This document shows positions 27,422-35,458 of a stretch of 64,000 nucleotides of DNA, piece by piece (the stretch's first letter is position 1; each line of letters begins with the position of its first letter). The stretch comes from Thiodiazotropha sp040507005 (lineage in GTDB: Bacteria; Pseudomonadota; Gammaproteobacteria; Chromatiales; Chromatiaceae): the NCBI GenBank assembly GCA_040507005.1, contig JBEVVS010000072.1, positions 6,818 through 70,817 on the forward strand, in the 5' to 3' direction. The translations under genes and the position numbers were made by a program. The notes under the pieces were generated by a model that did not search any database, was not told the origin of the DNA, and saw nothing but the letters and a program-made list of their open reading frames with translations.

Positions 27422-28827
27422 CAATAACCCTCATCTCCATAGATATCTTCGGTGTAATTTTCGAATTTGGTGTATTTGCCAAGAAATGTCAGGCGGGTGG
27501 TGCCGATCGGTCCATTACGTTGTTTACCGATGATAATCTCGGCGATACCTTTATCCGGACTGTCCTCGTTATATACCTCATCGCGATAGATAAAGACGAT
27601 TAAGTCCGCATCCTGCTCGATGGCACCCGATTCGCGCAGATCAGACATGATGGGGCGTTTGTTGGTGCGTTGCTCGAGACTTCTATTGAGCTGGGAGAGT
27701 GCAATCACCGGCACATCCAACTCTTTGGCCAGGGCCTTGAGTGAGCGAGAGATGGCGGATATCTCATTGGTTCGATTCTCCCCTTCACCCGGGGCCTGCA
27801 TCAATTGCAGATAGTCGATGACAATCAAACCCAGATCGTTATGTTCGCGCTTGAGACGCCGTGCCCGGGCGCGCACCTCCGTCGGGGACAGGGCCGGTGT
27901 ATCGTCGATGAAGAGTGAGGTCTCCGCCAACATGCTTACTGCCGATGAGAGCCGCGGCCACTCATCGTCATCGAGTTTTCCGGTACGCACCCGAAGCTGA
28001 TCGATACGCCCCAAGGAAGACATCATGCGCATCGCCAACGCATCCCCAGGCATCTCCATGCTGAATACCGCTACCGGTTTGCCCCCTTGGATGGCCACAT
28101 TCTCCGCAATGTTCATTGCAAAGGTGGTTTTACCCATGGAGGGACGCCCTGCGACGATGATCAAATCCGCATGCTGCAGACCGGAGGTCATCTGATCGAA
28201 ATCGGTGAAACCCGTACCGAGCCCGGTGATCGGTTCATCCTGCTGGAAGAGGGTCTCGATTCTGTCCACCGCCTTGGTCAACAGGGACTTGATCGGGGCG
28301 AATCCGCCCTTCCCCTTTGTGGTCTGCTCGGCGATCTCGAAGACCTTGCTCTCGGCGTTGTCGAGCAACTCTTCCGCTTTTCTGCCCTGCGGATGAAACG
28401 CGCTGTCAGAGATATCCGTACCCACGGAGATCAGCTGCCGCATTACGGAATACTCACGCACTATACCGGCGTAAGATTTGATGTTGGCCGCACTGGGCGT
28501 CTCTTCCACCAAGCGAACCAGATAGGGTAGTCCGCCAGCGTCTTCCAGGGCCTCTTTGCGCTCTAGATGTTCTGCCAGTGTCACCACGTCGAATGGGTGG
28601 TTCTCTTCCGCCTGGGCGGAGATGGCGTTGAAGATCAGCCGATGGGATTTTCGGTAGAAATCACTCTCAACAACCAGATCCGCGACCTTGTCCCAGCTGG
28701 AATTGTCCAGCATCAGCCCACCCAATACCGACTGCTCGGCCTGGATCGAGTGGGGCGGCACCTTGATGGCCCGGGTATCTTGATCCGGATAGGGGGGGAT
28801 CTCTTCAGGATAGGCGGTTTCTGACAT
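27421..28827 (-). CDS. dnaB: Replicative DNA helicase
   Basis: A 468-residue hexameric helicase that unwinds DNA at the replication fork. The N-terminal DnaB domain (PPHSIQAEQSVLGGLML) is followed by the RecA-like core: Walker A GRPSMGKTT, Walker B LGLIVIDYLQLM and the DLRESGAIEQDADLI sensor region. No intein or extra insertion is present. The ATG at 28827 is preferred over a TTG one codon earlier. It sits downstream of rplI in the usual order, after 267 bp. Confidence 0.96.
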   Translation of the reverse strand: MSETAYPEEIPPYPDQDTRAIKVPPHSIQAEQSVLGGLMLDNSSWDKVADLVVESDFYRKSHRLIFNAISAQAEENHPFDVVTLAEHLERKEALEDAGGLPYLVRLVEETPSAANIKSYAGIVREYSVMRQLISVGTDISDSAFHPQGRKAEELLDNAESKVFEIAEQTTKGKGGFAPIKSLLTKAVDRIETLFQQDEPITGLGTGFTDFDQMTSGLQHADLIIVAGRPSMGKTTFAMNIAENVAIQGGKPVAVFSMEMPGDALAMRMMSSLGRIDQLRVRTGKLDDDEWPRLSSAVSMLAETSLFIDDTPALSPTEVRARARRLKREHNDLGLIVIDYLQLMQAPGEGENRTNEISAISRSLKALAKELDVPVIALSQLNRSLEQRTNKRPIMSDLRESGAIEQDADLIVFIYRDEVYNEDSPDKGIAEIIIGKQRNGPIGTTRLTFLGKYTKFENYTEDIYGDEGY

Positions 28828-29043
28828 CAATCTTGGTCTACCGATGGGGTGGTGCTAATTTGCCGAATCGACCTGTAAGGATACGGGATTGCGCTGAGCT
28901 AGGAAAGGCGACGCAGCTACATTGCTGGTCGGAGCAAATAGGGCAAAAAGGGCAAAACAGCCGCGAACGGACGCCAACGACAGTAAAAGAGCGCAAGAAA
29001 AGCGCCAGGCAGGCAATTCACTGTCAACCCAATAATGGATCAA

Positions 29044-29063
29044 GGGTGCGGCAGGCCGCACCC
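29044..29063. terminator. Hairpin after rplI, GGGTGCGG family
   Basis: GGGTGCGG, loop CAGG, CCGCACCC, 31 bp beyond the rplI stop and upstream of dnaB. The stem is perfect but no T-run follows on the minus strand. It could attenuate transcription between the ribosomal protein operon and dnaB. Confidence 0.5.
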
Positions 29064-29094
29064 TACTGCGCAAACGATGTTGATCTGCAGCCGA

Positions 29095-29544
29095 TTATGC
29101 TTCAGGAACGATCGTCAGCTTGATTTTGGCGTTCACGTCCGCATGCAGATGCAGATCGACCTCATACTCACCCGCAACACGAAACGCACCGTTCGGCAGC
29201 AGTACCTCTTTTTTGGCCAGTTCAACGCCCGCATCAGCGACGGCCTTTGAGATATCAGTGGTCCCTACCGAGCCGAACAGACGCCCTTCATCACCCGCCT
29301 TGCAGGTAATAGAGATCTCCAATCCATCCAGCTTGGCTTTACGTGCTTCCGCAGCCTGCAGCTTTTCAGCCGCTTCCTTCTCCAGTTCAGCCCGTCGCTC
29401 TTCGAAGATCTTCACGTTATCTTCAGTAGCCGGTACAGCTTTACCTGCAGGAATCAGGAAGTTACGACCATAGCCGCTCTTCACGTTCACCTTTTCACCC
29501 AGATCACCCAGGTTATCCACTTTCTGCAATAGAATAATTTCCAT
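29095..29544 (-). CDS. rplI: 50S ribosomal protein bL9
   Basis: A 149-residue ribosomal protein of standard length with the family opening MEIILLQKVDNLGDLG and the GYGRNFLIPAGKA signature, then the long connecting helix rich in Glu/Ala/Lys and the C-terminal domain. The ATG at 29544 matches the family start; the open frame continues upstream but without family similarity. It is last in rpsF-rpsR-DUF2232-rplI. Confidence 0.97.
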   Translation of the reverse strand: MEIILLQKVDNLGDLGEKVNVKSGYGRNFLIPAGKAVPATEDNVKIFEERRAELEKEAAEKLQAAEARKAKLDGLEISITCKAGDEGRLFGSVGTTDISKAVADAGVELAKKEVLLPNGAFRVAGEYEVDLHLHADVNAKIKLTIVPEA

Positions 29545-29614
29545 TGTAACCACCTTTCTATAGGTCAAATCATCGCTTGCCGAGTGCCTTCGATGGCACC
29601 CCTGCAAGCCGTTC

Positions 29615-30520
29615 TTACCCGCGTTGTTTGAAACGGGCTCGAAAATTAATCCAAACATCCATCAGACCGATACTGGTTATAACCATCACCATCTGTGGCA
29701 TGAACATGATCAGCAACAGGTATACTAATACCAACCAGAGCTGTGCCGATTTCATTCCATTGAACACACCGTGAGCAACCGCCAATCCCTGCATGAAGAG
29801 TACACCCAGGAACACCGCTCCCATGCAGTTGAGCAGGGTTGGCGCACTCTCTGCTGGCATGAGCAAGAGCGCTAAGGCCAATGCCCCGATCGCGCCGATT
29901 ACCCAATGTACCCGCAGTTGATGGAACTCCTCGGAGAATCCACCTGGATTGTACAAACTTGCCTGCCACCAGCGCGCGAGATAGAGGCTGGTTGTCAACT
30001 GCAGCATATAGACCACAGAGACCGCCCCGCACATCACCACCGATAATTGCGCAACCAGTAGCTCTCCCTGTGACTGATCCAACAGTCCACTTTCAACAAA
30101 ACGTGTTCCAAGCGGCTGTAGATACTCCTGCCAAAATTGTGCAGGCTCACTCAGCACGATGTACTGTATCAACACCACCAACAGGCCAAATCCGATTGTC
30201 AGCTGTGTGGTTAACGCCAGTGACCTGGTGTTGCGCAACGCCATGCCCAGCATGGCGACCGGCATCCAAAGCACCAGCAATATACCCAGTGCCGGCAACG
30301 GATTTGAAACAATCACCACCATCAACAAAGCTATGGCCAGGGTTGACAGAAGCAGTGTTTTAATCCCGGCAGATGCCCCCTGGCGCAGGAATACCAATCC
30401 TACGCAGGCGCTGCCAATAATGCCGATTAACGGAAATATCAGTGACAGCATAGTGAGGGCGGTCGTAGCCATTGCTGACTGGGACGGCCCACGCATCACA
30501 AAGGATGCCAATGCTTTCAT
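29615..30520 (-). CDS. DUF2232 membrane protein
   Basis: A 301-residue inner membrane protein with about eight hydrophobic segments, matching the DUF2232 (YybS-like) proteins encoded between rpsR and rplI in many gammaproteobacteria. Function is unknown; some members resemble S-components of ECF vitamin transporters in topology. Gaps of 31 bp before and 70 bp after support membership of the ribosomal operon. Confidence 0.85.
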   Translation of the reverse strand: MKALASFVMRGPSQSAMATTALTMLSLIFPLIGIIGSACVGLVFLRQGASAGIKTLLLSTLAIALLMVVIVSNPLPALGILLVLWMPVAMLGMALRNTRSLALTTQLTIGFGLLVVLIQYIVLSEPAQFWQEYLQPLGTRFVESGLLDQSQGELLVAQLSVVMCGAVSVVYMLQLTTSLYLARWWQASLYNPGGFSEEFHQLRVHWVIGAIGALALALLLMPAESAPTLLNCMGAVFLGVLFMQGLAVAHGVFNGMKSAQLWLVLVYLLLIMFMPQMVMVITSIGLMDVWINFRARFKQRG

Positions 30521-30551
30521 GTACCGCTACTCCGGCAGGTATTAGTCCCCC

Positions 30552-30776
30552 TTAGTGCTGATCGGTATAAGGCAGCAGTGCCAGATAGCGTGCGCGCTTG
30601 ATCGCGGTGGCAAGCTGTCGCTGATACTTTGCCTTGGTACCGGTAATGCGGCTGGGAACAATCTTGCCACTTTCACTCACATAGGCCTTGAGAAGATTCA
30701 AATCCTTGTAATCGATCTCCTTGATGCCCTCCGCAGTAAAGCGGCAATATTTTTTGCGTCGGAAAAAACGTGCCAT
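30552..30776 (-). CDS. rpsR: 30S ribosomal protein bS18
   Basis: A 74-residue protein of standard length; MARFFRRKKYCRFTAEG opens it and the RARYLALLPYTDQH end is typical. It pairs with bS6 on the 30S platform. The ATG at 30776 is the family start; a start five codons earlier is not. The single Cys (YCRF) is the one expected in zinc-independent or partial zinc forms. Confidence 0.97.
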   Translation of the reverse strand: MARFFRRKKYCRFTAEGIKEIDYKDLNLLKAYVSESGKIVPSRITGTKAKYQRQLATAIKRARYLALLPYTDQH

Positions 30777-30800
30777 TTGTATACCTCTCAATCCACTCGA

Positions 30801-31253
30801 TTAAACATCGTCCGAAGATTCGACTGATTCCGCGGTTGCTTCGGGAATCTCTTCTTCTTCCACATCCACTTCATCATCCTCATCCATCACATCATCCCGG
30901 TCACGGGAGGATCCGCGCTCTCTCTCCTCCTCTTCCTGGGACTTGGCCAGTTGAGAGACTTCCGTAAGCGCCTCATCGCGACGGATGACCAGGTTGCGAA
31001 TCACAGCATCGTTGAAACGAAAAGCGCTCTCCAGCTCGGCCAGTGCCTCGGCGTTACACTCGATGTTCATCAGCACATAGTGTGCCTTGTGGATTTTATT
31101 GATGGGATAGGCCAGCTGACGGCGGCCCCAATCTTCCAGACGGTGGATCGTGCCACCCTTGGTCTCGATACCCGAACGATAACGCTCGATCATAGCGGGT
31201 ACCTGTTCACTCTGGTCCGGATGGACCAGGAACACAACTTCATAGTGCCTCAT
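30801..31253 (-). CDS. rpsF: 30S ribosomal protein bS6 with long acidic tail
   Basis: A 150-residue bS6. The core (MRHYEVVFLVHPDQSEQV to about residue 98, ending VIRRDEALTEVS) is canonical. The tail of about 50 residues is extremely acidic (runs of Glu and Asp), a longer version of the E. coli tail that is glutamylated by RimK. It is the first gene of its operon, with a promoter and structured leader upstream. Confidence 0.97.
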   Translation of the reverse strand: MRHYEVVFLVHPDQSEQVPAMIERYRSGIETKGGTIHRLEDWGRRQLAYPINKIHKAHYVLMNIECNAEALAELESAFRFNDAVIRNLVIRRDEALTEVSQLAKSQEEEERERGSSRDRDDVMDEDDEVDVEEEEIPEATAESVESSDDV

Positions 31254-31371
31254 TGTCTCTCCTTACGGGTTAGGCAGCCTTCCGCATACACGGTAAGGCA
31301 AGGAGTGATGCCCGGTCGATTCGCTATGGTGTCGTCAGTGACATCAACTGCGAGCAGTCGGGCACCGGGAA
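31254..31371 (-). promoter_or_regulatory. Structured rpsF leader, candidate S6:S18 autoregulatory RNA
   Basis: Between the promoter and the rpsF start the transcript can form several helices. GGTGCCCG (near 31360-31367) pairs with CGGGCATC across a small ACTG/CAGT hairpin, with an ACCGGGC strand as in S6:S18 leader motifs. Nearer the gene, the ribosome site AAGGAG can pair with an upstream CTCCTT (minus-strand reading; 31300-31305 against 31259-31264), and CCTTAC with GTAAGG. This would let leader folding gate rpsF translation. Confidence 0.45.
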
Positions 31372-31378
31372 GCGGCGG

Positions 31379-31407
31379 ATTCTACCGATTTGAGGGGAAA
31401 TCTGCAA
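31379..31407 (-). promoter_or_regulatory. Promoter of the rpsF-rpsR-rplI operon
   Basis: Reading the minus strand, TTGCAG (31407-31402) and TAGAAT (31384-31379) are separated by exactly 17 bp. It gives a leader of about 115 nt before rpsF and is the best promoter match I saw in the window. Confidence 0.7.
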
Positions 31408-31424
31408 CTGGCGGGGAAACAGGC

Positions 31425-32174
31425 CTAAAAATCTGCCTGCACACCGAGAAAGGCACCGTCGAAGTCCCAATCGGTGTAGATTCCGTCCAGGTCATCCAGT
31501 TCCAGGGAGATGCGGTGATAGCCGCCCTTGAGGCTGATATCTACGGCCAGACTCTCGACCAGTTTGTAGGCGACCCCCGCGGTGTAGTCCTGCAGGGTAT
31601 GATCCCCCAGACTCAATAGACTCAGATCACCGAAGATGGATACCCGGCTGGCGGGAATACCCACCTGGAGGGCCCCGTGAAACATCGGCACATAGCCGTC
31701 AAAGGTCTCGCTGGCACGCAGACCGCTGCTCTCAACCTCGATATCCCCATCCAGGTATTTGACATTCAATCCGAGATCGAATGATACCGTATCGTTATCG
31801 AATACCTCGTAATAGAAGATAAAATCTGTGTTTTGAGCCTCGAAATCCACGTTCACGTCTGTGCCGGCGGGAAAGGTGGTGTCCGAGTAATCGAAGTCAT
31901 CAGACAAGCGCTGATCACCCGATGAGCTCAGGTCATTGGTTCTGACCTTGAAGTTCGGAACCAGCGGCAAGGGGTGTTCAAATGCCAGGGTCAGGATGGC
32001 GTTGCGTTCGCTATCGAGATCAAAAGATTGCAGATCGTCACTGTCAGCAAAGGAACCGGAGGAATCCATGTTCCAGAAATCCACATCAACAGTCATGCCC
32101 AGCAGGGTATCGGCATGGAGGGGCATGCTCATCAAACAGGTCAGCAGTGACATGCAGGTTAATTTTCTGATCAC
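31425..32174 (-). CDS. TIGR04219-type outer membrane beta-barrel protein
   Basis: A 249-residue outer membrane protein. A short signal peptide (ending LHA) precedes a chain of amphipathic strands, with DTLLGMTVDVDFW near the start and a terminal Phe (FLGVQADF), the sorting signal for BAM. The layout matches the TIGR04219 family, whose function is unknown. I chose the GTG at 32174: GAGGAG lies six bases upstream, and the signal peptide begins directly after; a TTG at 32222 would add 16 residues. Confidence 0.75.
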   Translation of the reverse strand: MIRKLTCMSLLTCLMSMPLHADTLLGMTVDVDFWNMDSSGSFADSDDLQSFDLDSERNAILTLAFEHPLPLVPNFKVRTNDLSSSGDQRLSDDFDYSDTTFPAGTDVNVDFEAQNTDFIFYYEVFDNDTVSFDLGLNVKYLDGDIEVESSGLRASETFDGYVPMFHGALQVGIPASRVSIFGDLSLLSLGDHTLQDYTAGVAYKLVESLAVDISLKGGYHRISLELDDLDGIYTDWDFDGAFLGVQADF

Positions 32175-32218
32175 AATAGTCTCCTCGACACCTAAACTTG
32201 GCAATCCTTCGGTTTGAT

Positions 32219-32965
32219 TCAAACGTTACCACGCTGGCGAACCGCTTCATACAGAGAGATGCCACAAGCAACCGAAACATTGAGGCTCTCCACACTTCCC
32301 GCCATCGGCAGTTTCACCAGCAGATCGCACTGCTCCCTGGTGAGTCTGCGAAGTCCTTTCCCTTCGCCTCCCATGACGATCCCCAAGGCGCCTCGCAGAT
32401 CCACTTCGTAGAGTGTCTGGGTAGCCTCACCCGCGGTACCGATCAGCCAGATACCCTCGGCCTTGAGCCATTTCAGGGTTCGAGCCAAATTGGACACCTG
32501 GATGAAGGGAATCGTTTCCGCGGCCCCACTCGCCACCTTTCTCACCGTGGCCGTGAGTGCCACTGAACGATCCCTGGGAGCGATAATCGCATCCACACCT
32601 GCGCCATCGGCGCTCCTTAAACAGGCTCCTAAATTGTGCGGATCCTGGACCCCGTCGAGGATCAACAGAAACGGCTGTTTCTCGAGCCTTTTCAGTAACG
32701 CCTTCAGGTAGGGCTCATCCTGTGTCTGCCGTTGCCGAACACGCAGCGCCACACCCTGATGCTTCTCCCCACGCACCCGCTCATCCAACACCTTGCCCGG
32801 TATGCGTTGACATGGGATACCGGCTGTTTCGGCAAGCGCGAGGATCTCTTTAATTCGTCCATCCTGTCGTTTGCTGTCCAGCAGCAGCTCTTCAGCCCCA
32901 TCCTCGCGTTGAAGTGCTGATTTTACGGCATGCAGACCAAGCACCCATGTCCGGTCTTCAGGCAT
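32219..32965 (-). CDS. rlmB: 23S rRNA (Gm2251) 2'-O-methyltransferase
   Basis: A 248-residue SpoU-class knotted methyltransferase that uses SAM to methylate G2251 of 23S rRNA. The three SPOUT motifs are visible: LDGVQDPHNLGACLRSADG, IVMGGEGKGLRRL and ESLNVSVACGISLYE; the N-terminal RNA-binding domain has GLHAVKSAL. Its ATG overlaps the rnr stop by one base (TGATG), so the two RNA enzymes are translated together. Confidence 0.95.
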   Translation of the reverse strand: MPEDRTWVLGLHAVKSALQREDGAEELLLDSKRQDGRIKEILALAETAGIPCQRIPGKVLDERVRGEKHQGVALRVRQRQTQDEPYLKALLKRLEKQPFLLILDGVQDPHNLGACLRSADGAGVDAIIAPRDRSVALTATVRKVASGAAETIPFIQVSNLARTLKWLKAEGIWLIGTAGEATQTLYEVDLRGALGIVMGGEGKGLRRLTREQCDLLVKLPMAGSVESLNVSVACGISLYEAVRQRGNV

Positions 32966-35307
32966 CAGCGCTTCTTCGACTTGGTTTTTGAGGGTTTTCT
33001 CCGTGTCTTCTTTTTGCCTGGCTTTTTCACCTTCCCAGGGGTCTTGGCCTTGCTCCGTTTCGAACTGCCCGGTGTGTCGCCGGCACGGCCTGCTTGTCTT
33101 TTCTTACCCGTGGGCCGGTCCTCTCCCTTGGCGGGAACAAAGTCGATCTTGCGGTCGTCCAGATTGACGTTAGCCACAACGATGGTCAGGGGGTCACCCA
33201 GTCGCAATACCCGGCCGGTGCGCTCTCCGGTCAAACGGTGCCCTACCGGATCGTAGTGGTAGTAGTCGTTATGCAGTGCGGATATATGCACCAGACCATC
33301 GACATAGATCTCATCCAGCTCGACGAAGACGCCAAATGAGTTGACGCTGGTGATAATTCCATTGAAGGTCTCGCCAACCTTGTCCTGCATATATTCGCAC
33401 TTCAGCCAATCGAGGGCGTCCCGGGTCGCCTCATCTGCTTTGCGTTCGGTGCTCGAACAGTGTTCACCCAAGGCCTGAAGTTCCGCCTTGGTGTAGTCGA
33501 AGTCATCCGCGCCACCCTTATTGATGGCATGTTTAATCGCCCGGTGGACAATCAGATCGGGGTAACGTCGTATCGGTGAGGTAAAGTGGGTGTAGGCCTG
33601 GTAAGATAGCCCGAAATGACCCACGTTGTCCGAGCTGTAGAGGGCTTGCGAAAGGGAACGCAGCAATACTGTCTGGATCAGGTGCCTGTCCGCCCGCCCC
33701 TTGATCTGATCAAGCAGGATCGCATAGTCGGACGCCTTGGGTTTCTTGCCCCCGGGGAGACTCAATCCCAGTTCACCGAGAAACTCCCTCAGATCGGTCA
33801 GCTTTTCATCCGCGGGACCCTCATGAATGCGATACAGCGCCGGCTGCTTTTTACGTAACAGGAAGCGCGCCGCCGCCACATTCGCCGCCAACATACACTC
33901 TTCGATGATGCGGTGCGCTTCATTGCGTACCACCGGCACGATGCGCTCCACACGTTTCAGGGCATTGAATTCAATCCGCGTCTCGGTGGTATCGAAATCG
34001 ATGGCGCCGCGCATGGCGCGCTGCTCCAGAAGCACTTGGTAGAGTTGATTGAGGTTCTCCAGATGAGGCAGCAACTTTGCGTGTTTCTCACACAACCTGG
34101 CATCACCTTCGAGCATTGCAGCCACATCATCGTAGATAAGTCTCCCGTGAGACCGCATCACGGCAGGAAAGAACTTAGACCTTGACACCTTGCCACTGTT
34201 GTCGATGAACAGCTCGCAGGTCATACACAGCCGGTCAACCTGCGGATTGATGGAGCAGAGGCCATTCGACAACAGCTCCGGCAACATGGGGATTACCCGG
34301 TCTGGAAAATAGACCGAATTGCCCCTGATGCGCGCCTCACTGTCCAAAGCACTGCCTGGTTCCACATAGTGAGAGACATCGGCAATGCAGACAAGCAGAC
34401 GCCATCCTTTCGGTTTCGGTTCACAGTAGACTGCGTCATCAAAATCCCTGGCATCCGCACCATCGATGGTCACCAGCGGCAGACTGCGCAAATCGACCCT
34501 GCCCTTTTTATCCGCCTCTGCCACTTCAGATTTGATCGTGCTGATCTGTTGTTCCACCTCATCCGGCCAATCGATCGGTATGCTGTGGGTGCGGATGGCG
34601 ATATCGGTCTCCATGCCCGGTCCCAGATGATCGCCCAGCACCTCAGTGATACGGCCAATGGGGGGAGTGCGCTTGGTGGGCTGATCCAGAATCTCGGCCA
34701 CAACCATCTGTCCCTGCTTGGCGTTGCCGATCTCGCTGCTCGGGATAATCACATCCTTGCTCAAGCGTTTGGAATCGGGTACCACGAAACCCACACCTGT
34801 CTCCATATAGAGACGGCCAGCGACATTTCGGGTGTTACGCTCCAATACCTCGACCACCGCCCCTTCCAGACGATTACGACGATCCATGCCGGTCACCCTG
34901 ACCACGGCCCGGTCGTCATGAAATACAGAGCGCATCTCCTTGAAGGAGAGATAGAGATCGTCTCCGCCATCGTCAGGCCTGAGAAAGCCGAAACCATCCG
35001 CATGCCCGATTACCCGCCCGACGATCAGGTCACGTTTGTTGACCAGGCAGTAGTTGTCATTCCGGTTACACACCAGCTGACCGTCCCGTTGCATGGCGCG
35101 CAAGCGCCGACGCAACGCTTCCAGTTGCTCTTCCGATGCGAGATCAAGGCGATCGGCCAGGGATGACATGTCCATAGGGACACCCTCTCGCTCCAGGGTC
35201 TCCATGATGAACTCACGACTTGGGATCGGGTTTTCGTATTTACGCGCCTCACGGGCGCGATGGGGATCCTTCCCGCTGGGTCGTCTACTGTTTTTTTTGT
35301 TTGCCAC
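32965..35307 (-). CDS. rnr: Ribonuclease R
   Basis: A 780-residue 3'-5' exoribonuclease of the RNB family that degrades structured RNA. It has an N-terminal winged-helix region, cold-shock domains, the catalytic acidic cluster GADARDFDDAV near residue 280, an S1 domain (about 645-725, FNGIITSVNSFGVFVELDEI) and a strongly basic Lys/Arg tail. Length and order match E. coli RNase R. It is first in rnr-rlmB, as in enterobacteria. Confidence 0.96.
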   Translation of the reverse strand: MANKKNSRRPSGKDPHRAREARKYENPIPSREFIMETLEREGVPMDMSSLADRLDLASEEQLEALRRRLRAMQRDGQLVCNRNDNYCLVNKRDLIVGRVIGHADGFGFLRPDDGGDDLYLSFKEMRSVFHDDRAVVRVTGMDRRNRLEGAVVEVLERNTRNVAGRLYMETGVGFVVPDSKRLSKDVIIPSSEIGNAKQGQMVVAEILDQPTKRTPPIGRITEVLGDHLGPGMETDIAIRTHSIPIDWPDEVEQQISTIKSEVAEADKKGRVDLRSLPLVTIDGADARDFDDAVYCEPKPKGWRLLVCIADVSHYVEPGSALDSEARIRGNSVYFPDRVIPMLPELLSNGLCSINPQVDRLCMTCELFIDNSGKVSRSKFFPAVMRSHGRLIYDDVAAMLEGDARLCEKHAKLLPHLENLNQLYQVLLEQRAMRGAIDFDTTETRIEFNALKRVERIVPVVRNEAHRIIEECMLAANVAAARFLLRKKQPALYRIHEGPADEKLTDLREFLGELGLSLPGGKKPKASDYAILLDQIKGRADRHLIQTVLLRSLSQALYSSDNVGHFGLSYQAYTHFTSPIRRYPDLIVHRAIKHAINKGGADDFDYTKAELQALGEHCSSTERKADEATRDALDWLKCEYMQDKVGETFNGIITSVNSFGVFVELDEIYVDGLVHISALHNDYYHYDPVGHRLTGERTGRVLRLGDPLTIVVANVNLDDRKIDFVPAKGEDRPTGKKRQAGRAGDTPGSSKRSKAKTPGKVKKPGKKKTRRKPSKTKSKKR

Positions 35308-35458
35308 TTTTATCTATTCTGATTGCATTGAAAACTCGATTTTAACATTTAACCGTTTAAACCCCCATGGCTTATCGCACCTAATCGTCGTTGTGATTGG
35401 ATTTATTTCATCAATACCAGCAAACTTGGCCCTATCAGTGACACCAGATCGATCCTAA

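Noticed and set aside
29545..29658. Longer form of bL9 starting at 29658
   Set aside because: The ATG at 29544 matches the universal bL9 N-terminus; the extra residues are unlike any bL9.
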